The notes: generated by a model not told the origin, from the letters alone. A stretch of DNA of 6,543 bases from Chloroflexi bacterium TMED70 (GCA_002171675.1 NHDX01000014.1:55593-62135), one strand, 5' to 3'; positions 1 through 6,543 are shown, numbered from the stretch's first letter. Numbers and translations: made by a program.

Positions 1-584
1 AATACAGCTGAATTCAATGATGCAAAAAAGTTATCTGAATAAGGAACAACAGAACCAATATATTTTTTTACTAAATCTGGATGATTTTTCACAGCATCAT
101 TAAATGAACAAAAGATAATGCCCATATCTTTTAATTGATCATCTAAAGTATTTGCTACTGAAACTGAATCAAATACTGCATCAACAGCAACTCCAGCTAA
201 CTTTTCTCTTTCATTAATTGGGATTCCGAGTTTTTCAAAAGTTTCTAGCATTTCAGGATCAACATCATCTAATGATTTCGGAGTCTCGGTCATAGATTTC
301 GGTGCAGCATAGTAGTATATATCTTGATAGTCTATTGGAGGATAATTTACTTTTGCCCAAGTAGGCTCTTTATGGTTTTTATTAATTTTTTCCCAGTGTT
401 TATATGCCCTCATTCTCCAATCAAGCATCCATTGAGGTTCATTTTTTTTCTTAGAAATTAACTCAACTATTGATTCATCAATTCCCTTAGGAGCAAGTTC
501 TGTTTCTACATCAGTTGTAAATCCCCATTTGTACTCCATTCCGGAAAGATCTGTCTCTCTAGAAATGCTATCTGGCGTTGGCAT
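1..584 (-). CDS. sufB: Fe-S cluster assembly scaffold SufB (3' end outside window)
   Basis: The first 194 codons are present; the gene reads open to the window edge, so the C-terminal part is missing (the family is usually about 465-480 residues). SufB is the cytoplasmic scaffold of the SufBCD complex, on which Fe-S clusters are built with sulfur from SufS and help from the SufC ATPase. Family landmarks seen here are NEPQWMLDWRMRAYKHW (about residues 48-64), DIYYYAAPK (88-96), the stretch FEKLGIPINEREKLAGVAVD (116-135) and VVPYSDNFFASLNSAV (179-194), which normally leads into the beta-helix core. The cysteines and histidine used for cluster assembly lie in the missing part. The ATG start is fixed by a strong AGGAGA site 8 bases upstream and by the family-typical N-terminus. 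The gene is first in its transcription unit and is divergent from gatB, so other suf genes are likely to follow beyond position 1 (inference). Confidence 0.95.
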   Translation of the reverse strand, partial: MPTPDSISRETDLSGMEYKWGFTTDVETELAPKGIDESIVELISKKKNEPQWMLDWRMRAYKHWEKINKNHKEPTWAKVNYPPIDYQDIYYYAAPKSMTETPKSLDDVDPEMLETFEKLGIPINEREKLAGVAVDAVFDSVSVANTLDDQLKDMGIIFCSFNDAVKNHPDLVKKYIGSVVPYSDNFFASLNSAV

Positions 585-592
585 ATAAGTTA

Positions 593-598
593 TCTCCT
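593..598 (-). promoter_or_regulatory. Ribosome binding site of sufB
   Basis: On the minus strand AGGAGA lies 8 bases before the sufB ATG (TCAGGAGATAACTTAT then ATG). It is the strongest Shine-Dalgarno match in the window and confirms the chosen sufB start. Confidence 0.8.
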
Positions 599-611
599 GA
601 AATAATTTTTT

Positions 612-641
612 TTGTCTACTTATATATTATAATCTTATAAT
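612..641 (+). promoter_or_regulatory. Candidate promoter for gatB-secG
   Basis: TTGTCT (612-617, 4 of 6 to TTGACA) is followed after 18 bases by a perfect TATAAT (636-641). A second TATAAT lies at 628-633, one half of a tandem TTATAAT-C-TTATAAT repeat (627-641). Transcription from the second box would begin near 648 and give a leader of roughly 45 bases. This is the only stretch between sufB and gatB, so a gatB promoter is expected here, but these hexamers are only the best visible candidate. Confidence 0.45.
626..631 (-). promoter_or_regulatory. Candidate -10 box for sufB
   Basis: The minus strand reads TATAAT here, a perfect match to the -10 consensus, about 42 bases before the sufB start codon. 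The hexamer 17 bases upstream on that strand (TTTTAT) is a poor -35, so the assignment rests on the -10 alone. In such AT-rich DNA a chance match is possible. Confidence 0.4.
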
Positions 642-692
642 AACTAATATAAAATGATTTCTTAGACTAAATATTAATTTTCAAAATTTATA

Positions 693-2153
693 ATGCAATA
701 TGAAGCAGTAATAGGACTAGAAACACATGTCCAACTAAATACAAACTCTAAAATGTTTAGTAAATCTAGTGCTAAATATCAAAATTCAGAGCCTAATACA
801 TTAGTAGACCCAACTTCTATGGGTTTACCTGGTGCACTTCCAGTAGTAAATAAAAAAGCAGTTGAAAGTGCAATAAAAATTGGTCTTGCATTAAATTGTG
901 GGATTTCAAAATTCACAAAATTTGATAGAAAACAATATTTTTATCCTGACTTAATGAAAGGCTACCAAATTTCCCAATTTGATGAACCTATTTGTGTAGA
1001 AGGCAATCTGATTTTGTCTAATGAAAAGAAAATCAGAATAAATAGAGTTCATATGGAAGAAGATGTAGCAAAATTAACGCATGTAAATACAAGAGACTCA
1101 AATTATAGTTTGTTAGACATTAATAGATCTGGTACTCCATTAATGGAAATTGTGACAGAACCCGACCTTAGCTCTTCTGATGAAGTTGTTGAATATATAG
1201 AAAAACTTCAACAAATCATCAGATATATTCAAGTTGGATCAGCGAATATGGAAGAAGGTTCATTTAGGTGTGATGCAAATATAAGCGTACGAGAAAAAGG
1301 ATCTAACATACTTGGAACTAAGGTAGAAATAAAAAACATGAATAGAATTTCAGCTGTTGCCGAAGCAGTTAATTATGAAATTAAGAGACAAATAAAGTGT
1401 ATTGAAAATAGTGAAAAAATCATTCAGGAAACCAGAGGATGGCTTGAAGAAAAATCTATGACTATTTCTCAAAGAACAAAAGAAGAATCAAATGATTACA
1501 GATATTTTCCAGAACCAGACATACCTCCATTAAGATTGGACGATAATTGGATAGATGAAATCAAGCAAAATCTCCCAGTATTACCTGAAACAAGGAGAAT
1601 GAAATATATAAATGAATATCAACTTAGTGAATATGACGCAAAGTTACTTAGTGAAGATATAAATTTTTCAGATTTTTTTGAAGAAACAATATTAAGTATT
1701 GATAAAAAATATCAAGATAATGAAACCATTAAATATATTGCAAACATTATGAATGGTGAGTTCAATAGATTACTGAATCTTGATTCTGAGATGAATGTTT
1801 CAGATGTAAAATTTAATCCAAAAGATTTATCTAAACTTGTTGAAATATACAAAGACAACTCAATTAATAACAAAATACTTAAGTCTGTTTTTGAGGATAT
1901 GTGGAATTCAGGAGAAAATGCAGAAGAAATAATTTCTAAACAAAATTTGGGAATAATATCTAATAGTAATGAGCTAGAAGATAAAATTAATAATATAATT
2001 GAAAATAATCCAAAAGCTGTAGATGATTATATAGCGGGAAAAGAACAATCAAAAAAATTCCTTCTTGGGCAAGTAATGAAAGAAACTAAAGGACAAGCTG
2101 ATCCAAGAATTTCAATGGAAATAATATCAAAAATTTTAGAATCAAAAAAATAA
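693..2153 (+). CDS. gatB: Aspartyl/glutamyl-tRNA(Asn/Gln) amidotransferase subunit B
   Basis: GatB is the kinase/transamidase subunit of GatCAB. It phosphorylates Glu on misacylated Glu-tRNA(Gln) (and often Asp on Asp-tRNA(Asn)) and amidates it with ammonia channelled from GatA. The protein has 486 residues and appears complete (usual length about 475-480). The catalytic cradle carries GLETHVQL at 8-15, with the expected metal-ligand residues E10 and H12, then FDRKQYFYPDLMKGYQISQ (77-95), HMEEDVAKL (120-128), the signature LDINRSGTPLMEIV (141-154) and NDYRYFPEPDIPPL (267-280). A helical and YqeY-like tRNA-binding tail follows from about 335 and ends in GQVMKETKGQADP (459-471). The ATG start matches the family N-terminus exactly and an in-frame TAA lies just upstream at 675-677, so no earlier start is possible, yet no Shine-Dalgarno is visible. 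gatA and gatC are not adjacent. secG follows after 15 bases, probably on the same transcript. Confidence 0.97.
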   Translation: MQYEAVIGLETHVQLNTNSKMFSKSSAKYQNSEPNTLVDPTSMGLPGALPVVNKKAVESAIKIGLALNCGISKFTKFDRKQYFYPDLMKGYQISQFDEPICVEGNLILSNEKKIRINRVHMEEDVAKLTHVNTRDSNYSLLDINRSGTPLMEIVTEPDLSSSDEVVEYIEKLQQIIRYIQVGSANMEEGSFRCDANISVREKGSNILGTKVEIKNMNRISAVAEAVNYEIKRQIKCIENSEKIIQETRGWLEEKSMTISQRTKEESNDYRYFPEPDIPPLRLDDNWIDEIKQNLPVLPETRRMKYINEYQLSEYDAKLLSEDINFSDFFEETILSIDKKYQDNETIKYIANIMNGEFNRLLNLDSEMNVSDVKFNPKDLSKLVEIYKDNSINNKILKSVFEDMWNSGENAEEIISKQNLGIISNSNELEDKINNIIENNPKAVDDYIAGKEQSKKFLLGQVMKETKGQADPRISMEIISKILESKK

Positions 2154-2156
2154 CTT

Positions 2157-2162
2157 AAAGGA
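2157..2162 (+). promoter_or_regulatory. Ribosome binding site of secG
   Basis: AAAGGA sits 6 bases before a TTG codon at 2169. It decides the secG start: the next in-frame ATG codons fall inside the first membrane helix and have no such site. Confidence 0.7.
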
Positions 2163-2168
2163 TATAAT

Positions 2169-2381
2169 TTGGATCAATTATTCACAATACTAATGATGGT
2201 TTTTGCTGTAATTATTGTAATAATAATATTAATGCAAACTAGAGGAAGCACTACCGGTCTATTTGGTCAATCAGACGGATCATTTAGATCAAGAAGAGGC
2301 ATAGAACAAATTCTTTTTAGATTAACCATTATACTAATTGTAATATTTGTTGGAGTTGCTGTTCTAAATGTAAGATTTTAA
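2169..2381 (+). CDS. secG: Protein translocase subunit SecG (TTG start)
   Basis: This is a 70-residue membrane protein, typical of SecG, the small accessory subunit that supports SecA-driven export through SecYE. It has two hydrophobic segments at about residues 4-22 and 49-67. They are joined by a loop LMQTRGSTTGLFGQSDGSF (21-39), where the glycine-rich GLFGQSDG element is typical of the family, followed by RSRRGIEQILFRLT (40-53). The RxRRG(I/V)E(K/Q) form before the second helix is, from memory, common in Chloroflexota SecG. The TTG start is supported by the AAAGGA site; starting at the methionines at 9-10 would cut the first helix. The gene lies 15 bases after gatB and probably shares its transcript. 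Its TAA overlaps the stop codon of convergent cysS by three bases, inside TTAA. Small size limits certainty, but hydrophobic pattern and loop motifs agree. Confidence 0.9.
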   Translation: MDQLFTILMMVFAVIIVIIILMQTRGSTTGLFGQSDGSFRSRRGIEQILFRLTIILIVIFVGVAVLNVRF

Positions 2382-3712
2382 ATCTTTCTATAGGTTGAAC
2401 CATCTTTAGAATCAAGAATTTCAATACCTAAGTCTAAAAGTTTATCTCTAATCTTGTCAGCTTGATCATATTTTTTTTCAATTCTAAAATTATTCCTTTT
2501 TTCTAATAAATCTATAATGTCCTTATCTTCTAATTTATTATATTCAGTATCAAATCCCAGAATATTTAATAAATCCTTAAGAAGATTTACTCCTTCTGCA
2601 ATTCCTTGGCTTTTACTATTTCGAACATTTATTTCATGAACTAAATCAAAAATTGTAGCTACAGCTGAAGGAGTTCCTAAGTCATCATTCATTGATTCTT
2701 CAAAATTATTTAGGTATTTATTAGTATCAAAGCCATTTTTCCCTTCTAGAGATAAGGCTCTTTCAATTCTTTGATATGATTTTTGAGCAATTGATAATGA
2801 ATCATCATCTAATGTACTTGGTTGTCTATAATGACTTTGTAAAATCCAAAGTCTTATTGCATTTCCAGAATAGTTTTCCAAAGCATCCCTTACATCAAAA
2901 GAATTTCCTAGAGATTTACTCATTTTTTCATCTCCAGCTCTTTTCAATAGTCCATTATGTACCCATATCTTTGAGAATGGCTTTATTCCAGTAGCAGATT
3001 CACTTTGAACAATTTCATTTTCATGATGAGGAAAAATCAAATCTAAACCTCCTCCATGAATATCTATTGTTTCACCTAGATGTTTTTTTGCCATTGCAGA
3101 ACATTCTATGTGCCATCCTGGTCTACCTATTCCCCATGGACTTTCCCAGTGAGGTTCATCAGGTGGAGCTTTTTTCCACAAAGCAAAGTCTTCTACATTT
3201 TTTTTATCTGGATCATTTTCAATTCTAGTCCCATCAATCTCTTCGTCGATATTTCTTCGAGAAAGTTTCCCATAATCTGATGAGTATGACACATCAAAAT
3301 AAACACTACCATTAGAACTGTAGGCAGCTTTATTATCAATAAGTGAAGATATAAGTTCGATAATTTCTTTCATATCTTCAGTAGCTCTAGGGTGAACATC
3401 AGCTCTTCTTACACCTAATGCATCCATATCTTCGAAAAAACTATGTATATATTTTTCAGCGACTTCTTGAGCTGAAATATTTAATTCTTTAGATTTATTA
3501 ATAATTTTGTCATCAACATCTGTAAAGTTTTGAACTCTTTTAACATCATAGCCACTGTATTCTAAGAATCTATGGAGAACATCAAATGTAACTGTAGATA
3601 AAGCATGTCCTAAATGCGGCCTGTCATAAACTGTAACTCCGCAAACATACATTTTGATTTTATCTTTTGATAATTTTTCTTTTTTTCTAGTTAGTGAATT
3701 ATATAAAAACAT
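2378..3712 (-). CDS. cysS: Cysteinyl-tRNA synthetase
   Basis: This class I synthetase activates Cys with ATP and charges tRNA(Cys) in the cytoplasm. It has 444 residues, slightly short of the usual 460-480, but the full domain order is present. The HIGH-type motif is HLGH (33-36) within VYDRPHLGHA, preceded by MYVCGVTVYD with C24. FTDVDDKIINK follows at 63-73, RPGWHIECSAMA at 197-208 with C204, and GGGLDLIFPHHENE at 220-233 with H229 and E233. C24, C204, H229 and E233 match the four zinc ligands that select cysteine. KMSKS is at 263-267. The tail FRIEKKYDQADKIRDKLLDL (409-428) and the end DGSTYRKI match the anticodon-binding C-terminus. The ATG is 10 bases after the ispDF stop with no clear Shine-Dalgarno, so translation may depend on the upstream gene (inference). 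It appears to be the last gene of the clpC-ispDF-cysS operon. Confidence 0.97.
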   Translation of the reverse strand: MFLYNSLTRKKEKLSKDKIKMYVCGVTVYDRPHLGHALSTVTFDVLHRFLEYSGYDVKRVQNFTDVDDKIINKSKELNISAQEVAEKYIHSFFEDMDALGVRRADVHPRATEDMKEIIELISSLIDNKAAYSSNGSVYFDVSYSSDYGKLSRRNIDEEIDGTRIENDPDKKNVEDFALWKKAPPDEPHWESPWGIGRPGWHIECSAMAKKHLGETIDIHGGGLDLIFPHHENEIVQSESATGIKPFSKIWVHNGLLKRAGDEKMSKSLGNSFDVRDALENYSGNAIRLWILQSHYRQPSTLDDDSLSIAQKSYQRIERALSLEGKNGFDTNKYLNNFEESMNDDLGTPSAVATIFDLVHEINVRNSKSQGIAEGVNLLKDLLNILGFDTEYNKLEDKDIIDLLEKRNNFRIEKKYDQADKIRDKLLDLGIEILDSKDGSTYRKI

Positions 3713-3722
3713 AAATCAATTA

Positions 3723-4868
3723 TTATCGTTTCTTAATGGTTGTGATTGTTTGACAACCAATTGCATTTTCAGATCCAATTATACCCATTTTATCGGTAGT
3801 CGTACTTTTAATATTTATATTTTTTTCATTTATTCTAAGAATCTCTGATAGTCTATTTTTCATCTGATCTGTGTAACTTGAAATTCTAGGCTTCTGAGCT
3901 ATAACAGTTACATCAATATATATAATTTCAAATCCTTTATCCTTAATGAGGAGAGAAATCTCACTCAGCATTTGAGTTGAATCTATATTTTTTAATGACT
4001 TATCATTTGAAGGGTAAAATTTTCCAATATCTCCCAAATTACATCCTCCAAGAACAGAATCAATAATTGAATGAATTAAAACATCTCCATCAGAATGTCC
4101 TTCTAACTTAAAAGGAAAGTCAATATCTATTCCACCAAGTCTTAATTTCTTTTCAGGAATTAGTTTATGCAAGTCGAACCCAATTCCATAGAATGGAGTA
4201 GAACTCACATCATTTTGTGTAGTTATTTTAATATTATTTTCATCACCCGGCAAAACTTTAACTTTATATTTTGTATTATCTAAAAAGGAAGAATCATCAG
4301 TAATAGTATTAAGATTTTTATTTGTAGTTATATTTTCCAATAAAATTTCTTTTTTAAAAAATTGAGGAGTTTGTACATTAATTAATTTATCTCTTCTTAA
4401 TGTTTTTTCTACAAAATTATCATCAGTAATTATTTTTACTGTATCAGTTGGAGTTAATCCAAATATTACACAATCATAGTCTTCAATATTTTTAATGCCT
4501 TGATAGAACATATTTTTTTTCGTAAATGGTCTTGCTCCATCATGCACTACTAAATAATCAATATTTAGTTTTTGATCAGTTATAAAATCAGTTGCGCATA
4601 TTAAGGATTCTGCTCTATTTTTACCCCCATAAACAGAATATATTTTTTTATCTGAATTTATTTGATTTAATAATTTTTGAATTTTCAATTCATCTTTCTT
4701 AGAATTAACTATCAATATTGAATCAATTTTCTCTACAGAAAGTACATTTTCAATGGTTCTTTGTAAAACAGGTATACCATCTATTTCAAAAAAAAGCTTA
4801 TTATCATTAAATCTTTCAGAATTTCCTGCAGCAAGAATTATTGCAAGTATTTTTTTTGAAGGTTGCAT
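3723..4868 (-). CDS. ispDF: Bifunctional IspD/IspF of the MEP isoprenoid pathway
   Basis: One 381-residue chain holds two enzymes. Residues 5 to about 220 are IspD, which joins MEP and CTP to make CDP-ME. It shows IILAAGNSERF (10-20) with R19 and K24 of the nucleotide loop, VHDGARPF (108-115), TDTVK (141-145), QTPQFF (166-171), TDDSSF (190-195) and NIKIT with K214. Residues from about 227 are IspF, which cyclises CDP-ME 2-phosphate to MEcPP. It shows GIGFDLHKL (228-236) with metal ligands D232 and H234, GHSDGDVLIH (257-266) with the third ligand H266, LGDIGKFYP (278-286), TVIAQKP (321-327) and KSTTTDKMG (354-362). IspE, which acts between the two, is not in the window. The linker is only a few residues. 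The loop between R19 and K24 is about two residues shorter than in E. coli IspD. The start lies 13 bases after clpC with only a weak purine stretch upstream. Fused IspDF is well known in Campylobacterota and Alphaproteobacteria. Confidence 0.95.
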   Translation of the reverse strand: MQPSKKILAIILAAGNSERFNDNKLFFEIDGIPVLQRTIENVLSVEKIDSILIVNSKKDELKIQKLLNQINSDKKIYSVYGGKNRAESLICATDFITDQKLNIDYLVVHDGARPFTKKNMFYQGIKNIEDYDCVIFGLTPTDTVKIITDDNFVEKTLRRDKLINVQTPQFFKKEILLENITTNKNLNTITDDSSFLDNTKYKVKVLPGDENNIKITTQNDVSSTPFYGIGFDLHKLIPEKKLRLGGIDIDFPFKLEGHSDGDVLIHSIIDSVLGGCNLGDIGKFYPSNDKSLKNIDSTQMLSEISLLIKDKGFEIIYIDVTVIAQKPRISSYTDQMKNRLSEILRINEKNINIKSTTTDKMGIIGSENAIGCQTITTIKKR

Positions 4869-4881
4869 ATCTTTTATTTTT

Positions 4882-6543
4882 TTATTTCTTTTTAGATATT
4901 ATTATTTCATCTTCCTTAAGTCTGAGAGAAATCGTATCTCCTTCTTTTAATTGTTTAGCTATTATCATTTTTGAAATTTTATTTTCTATTTCTTTTTGTA
5001 ATAGCCTTTTCAAAGGTCTAGCACCATAAAATTTATCAAACCCTTTATCAGCTATCCAATCTTTTACTTTTCTTCCAGCAGTTATATTAATTCCAAGATT
5101 TTCTAACTTTTTATCTAACTCTGAAAAAACTTTATCAACAATTTTATTTAGATCTTCCTTTGAGAGTGAGTCAAATATTATAATTTCATCAATTCTGTTT
5201 AGAAACTCAGGTCTAAAATAAGATTTTAATGAATCATTTACACCATCAGATATTTCTTGATCTGATTTTTCAGATTTTTTATTAAAACCAAGGGCTTCTT
5301 TCCCAACTACATTAGTTCCTATATTTGAAGTCATTATAATAACAGTGTTTGTAAAATCTACTGTTCTACCTTGACCATCTGTGAGCCTTCCATCGTCAAG
5401 TACTTGCAATAATATATTGAATATATCTTGATGAGCTTTTTCAACCTCATCTAAAAGTATTACACTGTAAGGATTTCTTCTTACTGCTTCAGTTAGTTGT
5501 CCTGCATCGTCATATCCTACATATCCAGGGGGAGCTCCTATTAATCTAGCCATAGAATAGCTCTCTTTATATTCAGACATATCAACTCTTATCATACTAT
5601 TCTCATCATCAAACAAGAATTCTGCAAGAGATTTAGCTAGTTCAGTTTTACCAACTCCTGTTGGACCCAAAAAAATGAATGATCCTATGGGCTTTGTTGG
5701 ATCTTGTAATCCTGCACGACTTCGTCTTATCGCATTAGAAATACTTTCAACCGCTTTTGTTTGGCCGATTACTCTTTCATGTAACCTCTGCTCCAATTTA
5801 AGTAATTTATTAGCTTCTTTTTCAACTAGATTATCAACAGGTATTCCTGTCTTATCTGCTACTATTTTTGCAACATGTTCTGGTTGAACTATATCAATAA
5901 GTTGATTATTAAATTTCCATTTTTCAAATTCTTTTTTTCTTTTCTCTAAAAGTAAAATTCTTTTTTTTCTTATATCATCAGCTGCAGAATCATTATTTTT
6001 TGAAAACAAAAAATCTTCTTCCTCTTGAAAGGATTCAATTTGTAAATCATAGTCAATAATTTGACTAGGTATATCTGGATTATCAATATTTGCCCTAGAT
6101 AATGCTTCATCCATAAGATCAATAGCTTTATCAGGTAAAAATCTATTCTTAACATATCTATCAGACAATATCACTGCAGACTTAATTGCTTCATCAGAAA
6201 TTTTCAAATCATGATGATTCTCATACTTTGACCTCAATCCTTCAAGCATACTAATAGAATCAGGAATATTTGGCTCAGTAATAGATACTGGAGAAAATCT
6301 CCTTTCTAAAGCTTGATCAGTTTCAATATATTTTCTGTACTCGTCCGGCGTTGTAGCACCAATTGTTTGAAGTTTTCCTCTAGCTAGTGCTGGTTTCATC
6401 ATGTTAGATGCATCTAATGCTCCACCACCTGAGCCTGCTCCAACAACTGTGTGAATCTCATCAATAAATAGAATTATTTCTCCTCTTGCTTCTTCCATTT
6501 CTTTCAATATTGATTGAAGCCTTTCTTCAAATTCTCCTCTGAC
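4882..6543 (-). CDS. clpC: ClpC-type AAA+ unfoldase (5' end outside window)
   Basis: The C-terminal 553 residues of an HSP100 protein; the frame is open to the window edge, so the N-domain and the D1 Walker A are missing. D1 begins at VRGEFEERL (1-9), with Walker B IILFIDE (23-29), GATT (62-65) and arginine fingers LERRF (79-83). D2 has Walker A GPTGVGKT (293-300), pore loop GYVG (340-343), Walker B VILLDE (361-366) and sensor-2 GARPLKR (507-513). Only about 60 residues (158-217) join the two ATPase domains, with a short charged helical stretch, as in ClpC and unlike the roughly 120-residue middle domain of ClpB. LGF at 418-420 sits where ClpC carries its ClpP-docking tripeptide, which ClpB lacks. 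It therefore probably unfolds proteins for ClpP rather than dissolving aggregates on its own. ClpA is less likely given the D2 sequence. It is the first visible gene of the operon with ispDF and cysS; any promoter or CtsR site would be beyond 6543. Confidence 0.9.
   Translation of the reverse strand, partial: VRGEFEERLQSILKEMEEARGEIILFIDEIHTVVGAGSGGGALDASNMMKPALARGKLQTIGATTPDEYRKYIETDQALERRFSPVSITEPNIPDSISMLEGLRSKYENHHDLKISDEAIKSAVILSDRYVKNRFLPDKAIDLMDEALSRANIDNPDIPSQIIDYDLQIESFQEEEDFLFSKNNDSAADDIRKKRILLLEKRKKEFEKWKFNNQLIDIVQPEHVAKIVADKTGIPVDNLVEKEANKLLKLEQRLHERVIGQTKAVESISNAIRRSRAGLQDPTKPIGSFIFLGPTGVGKTELAKSLAEFLFDDENSMIRVDMSEYKESYSMARLIGAPPGYVGYDDAGQLTEAVRRNPYSVILLDEVEKAHQDIFNILLQVLDDGRLTDGQGRTVDFTNTVIIMTSNIGTNVVGKEALGFNKKSEKSDQEISDGVNDSLKSYFRPEFLNRIDEIIIFDSLSKEDLNKIVDKVFSELDKKLENLGINITAGRKVKDWIADKGFDKFYGARPLKRLLQKEIENKISKMIIAKQLKEGDTISLRLKEDEIIISKKK

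Noticed and set aside
689..694. TATAAT overlapping the gatB start codon as a -10 box
   Set aside because: Transcription from it would begin inside gatB, downstream of the start codon. AT-rich DNA makes such matches frequent.
2391..2401. Small inverted repeat GGTT-G-AACC just after the secG stop as a possible terminator
   Set aside because: The stem is only four pairs with a one-base loop, which cannot form a stable hairpin, no T-tract follows, and it is inside the cysS coding sequence.
2776..3848. Three short plus-strand open frames (2776-2994, 3080-3280, 3654-3848)
   Set aside because: They lie antisense to the well-supported cysS and ispDF coding regions, have Phe/Ser/Ile-rich translations typical of reversed AT-rich genes, and show no family motif.
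4753..5029. Two overlapping plus-strand open frames (4753-4950 and 4841-5029) that look like hydrophobic peptides
   Set aside because: The apparent hydrophobicity comes from reading poly-A-rich lysine codons of ispDF and clpC in reverse as Phe/Leu. They overlap the clpC-ispDF junction, where both ends are firmly placed.
5675..6155. Open frames at 5675-5887 (plus) and 5970-6155 (minus, another frame)
   Set aside because: Both lie inside the clpC coding region, which is supported by continuous AAA+ motifs across the same bases.
6505..6507. TTG codon on the minus strand as the start of the clpC gene
   Set aside because: The frame continues upstream without a stop for 12 more codons to the window edge and encodes VRGEFEERLQSI, a conserved HSP100 sequence. 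The gene is truncated by the window, and the TTG is internal.
4882..6543. Assignment of the AAA+ protein as the disaggregase ClpB
   Set aside because: The linker between the ATPase domains is far too short for the ClpB middle domain, and an LGF tripeptide occupies the ClpP-docking loop position.

Overview
This is a compact, strongly AT-rich window (about 30% G+C by eye, not computed) of bacterial housekeeping genes. Six genes fill almost all of it: sufB (partial), gatB, secG, cysS, a fused ispDF and clpC (partial). Gaps between genes are 108, 15, -4, 10 and 13 bases, which suggests a streamlined genome. The SecG sequence, with an RSRRGIEQILF stretch before the second membrane helix, and the actinobacterial/chloroflexotal style of SufB suggest a low-GC marine Chloroflexota lineage (SAR202/Dehalococcoidia-like). 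That placement is inference from remembered family patterns and was not tested.

Layout: positions 1-584 on the minus strand hold the N-terminal 194 residues of SufB, an Fe-S cluster assembly scaffold. A 108-base AT-rich region separates it from the divergent plus-strand pair gatB (693-2153) and secG (2169-2381). This region holds promoter-like hexamers facing both ways, including a palindromic octamer that reads as a -10 box on both strands. The gatB/secG pair runs tail-to-tail into a minus-strand operon read clpC -> ispDF -> cysS (6543 down to 2378). secG and cysS share the palindrome TTAA as their two stop codons. Both partial genes, sufB and clpC, run off the window edges.

Roles: GatB belongs to the GatCAB amidotransferase and CysS charges tRNA-Cys, so both serve translation. 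SecG is the small accessory subunit of the SecYEG translocon. IspDF makes isoprenoid precursors by the MEP pathway. ClpC is the AAA+ unfoldase that feeds ClpP. The order clpC-ispD-ispF-cysS resembles a shortened form of the Bacillus ctsR-clpC-...-ispD-ispF-...-cysS neighbourhood.

I saw no mobile element, CRISPR array, tRNA, rRNA, riboswitch or convincing rho-independent terminator, and no sign of an undescribed system. The points worth a second look are the ispDF fusion, the retained gene order, the symmetric divergent promoter, the shared stop codons, and a valine where the ClpC D1 pore loop usually has an aromatic residue.
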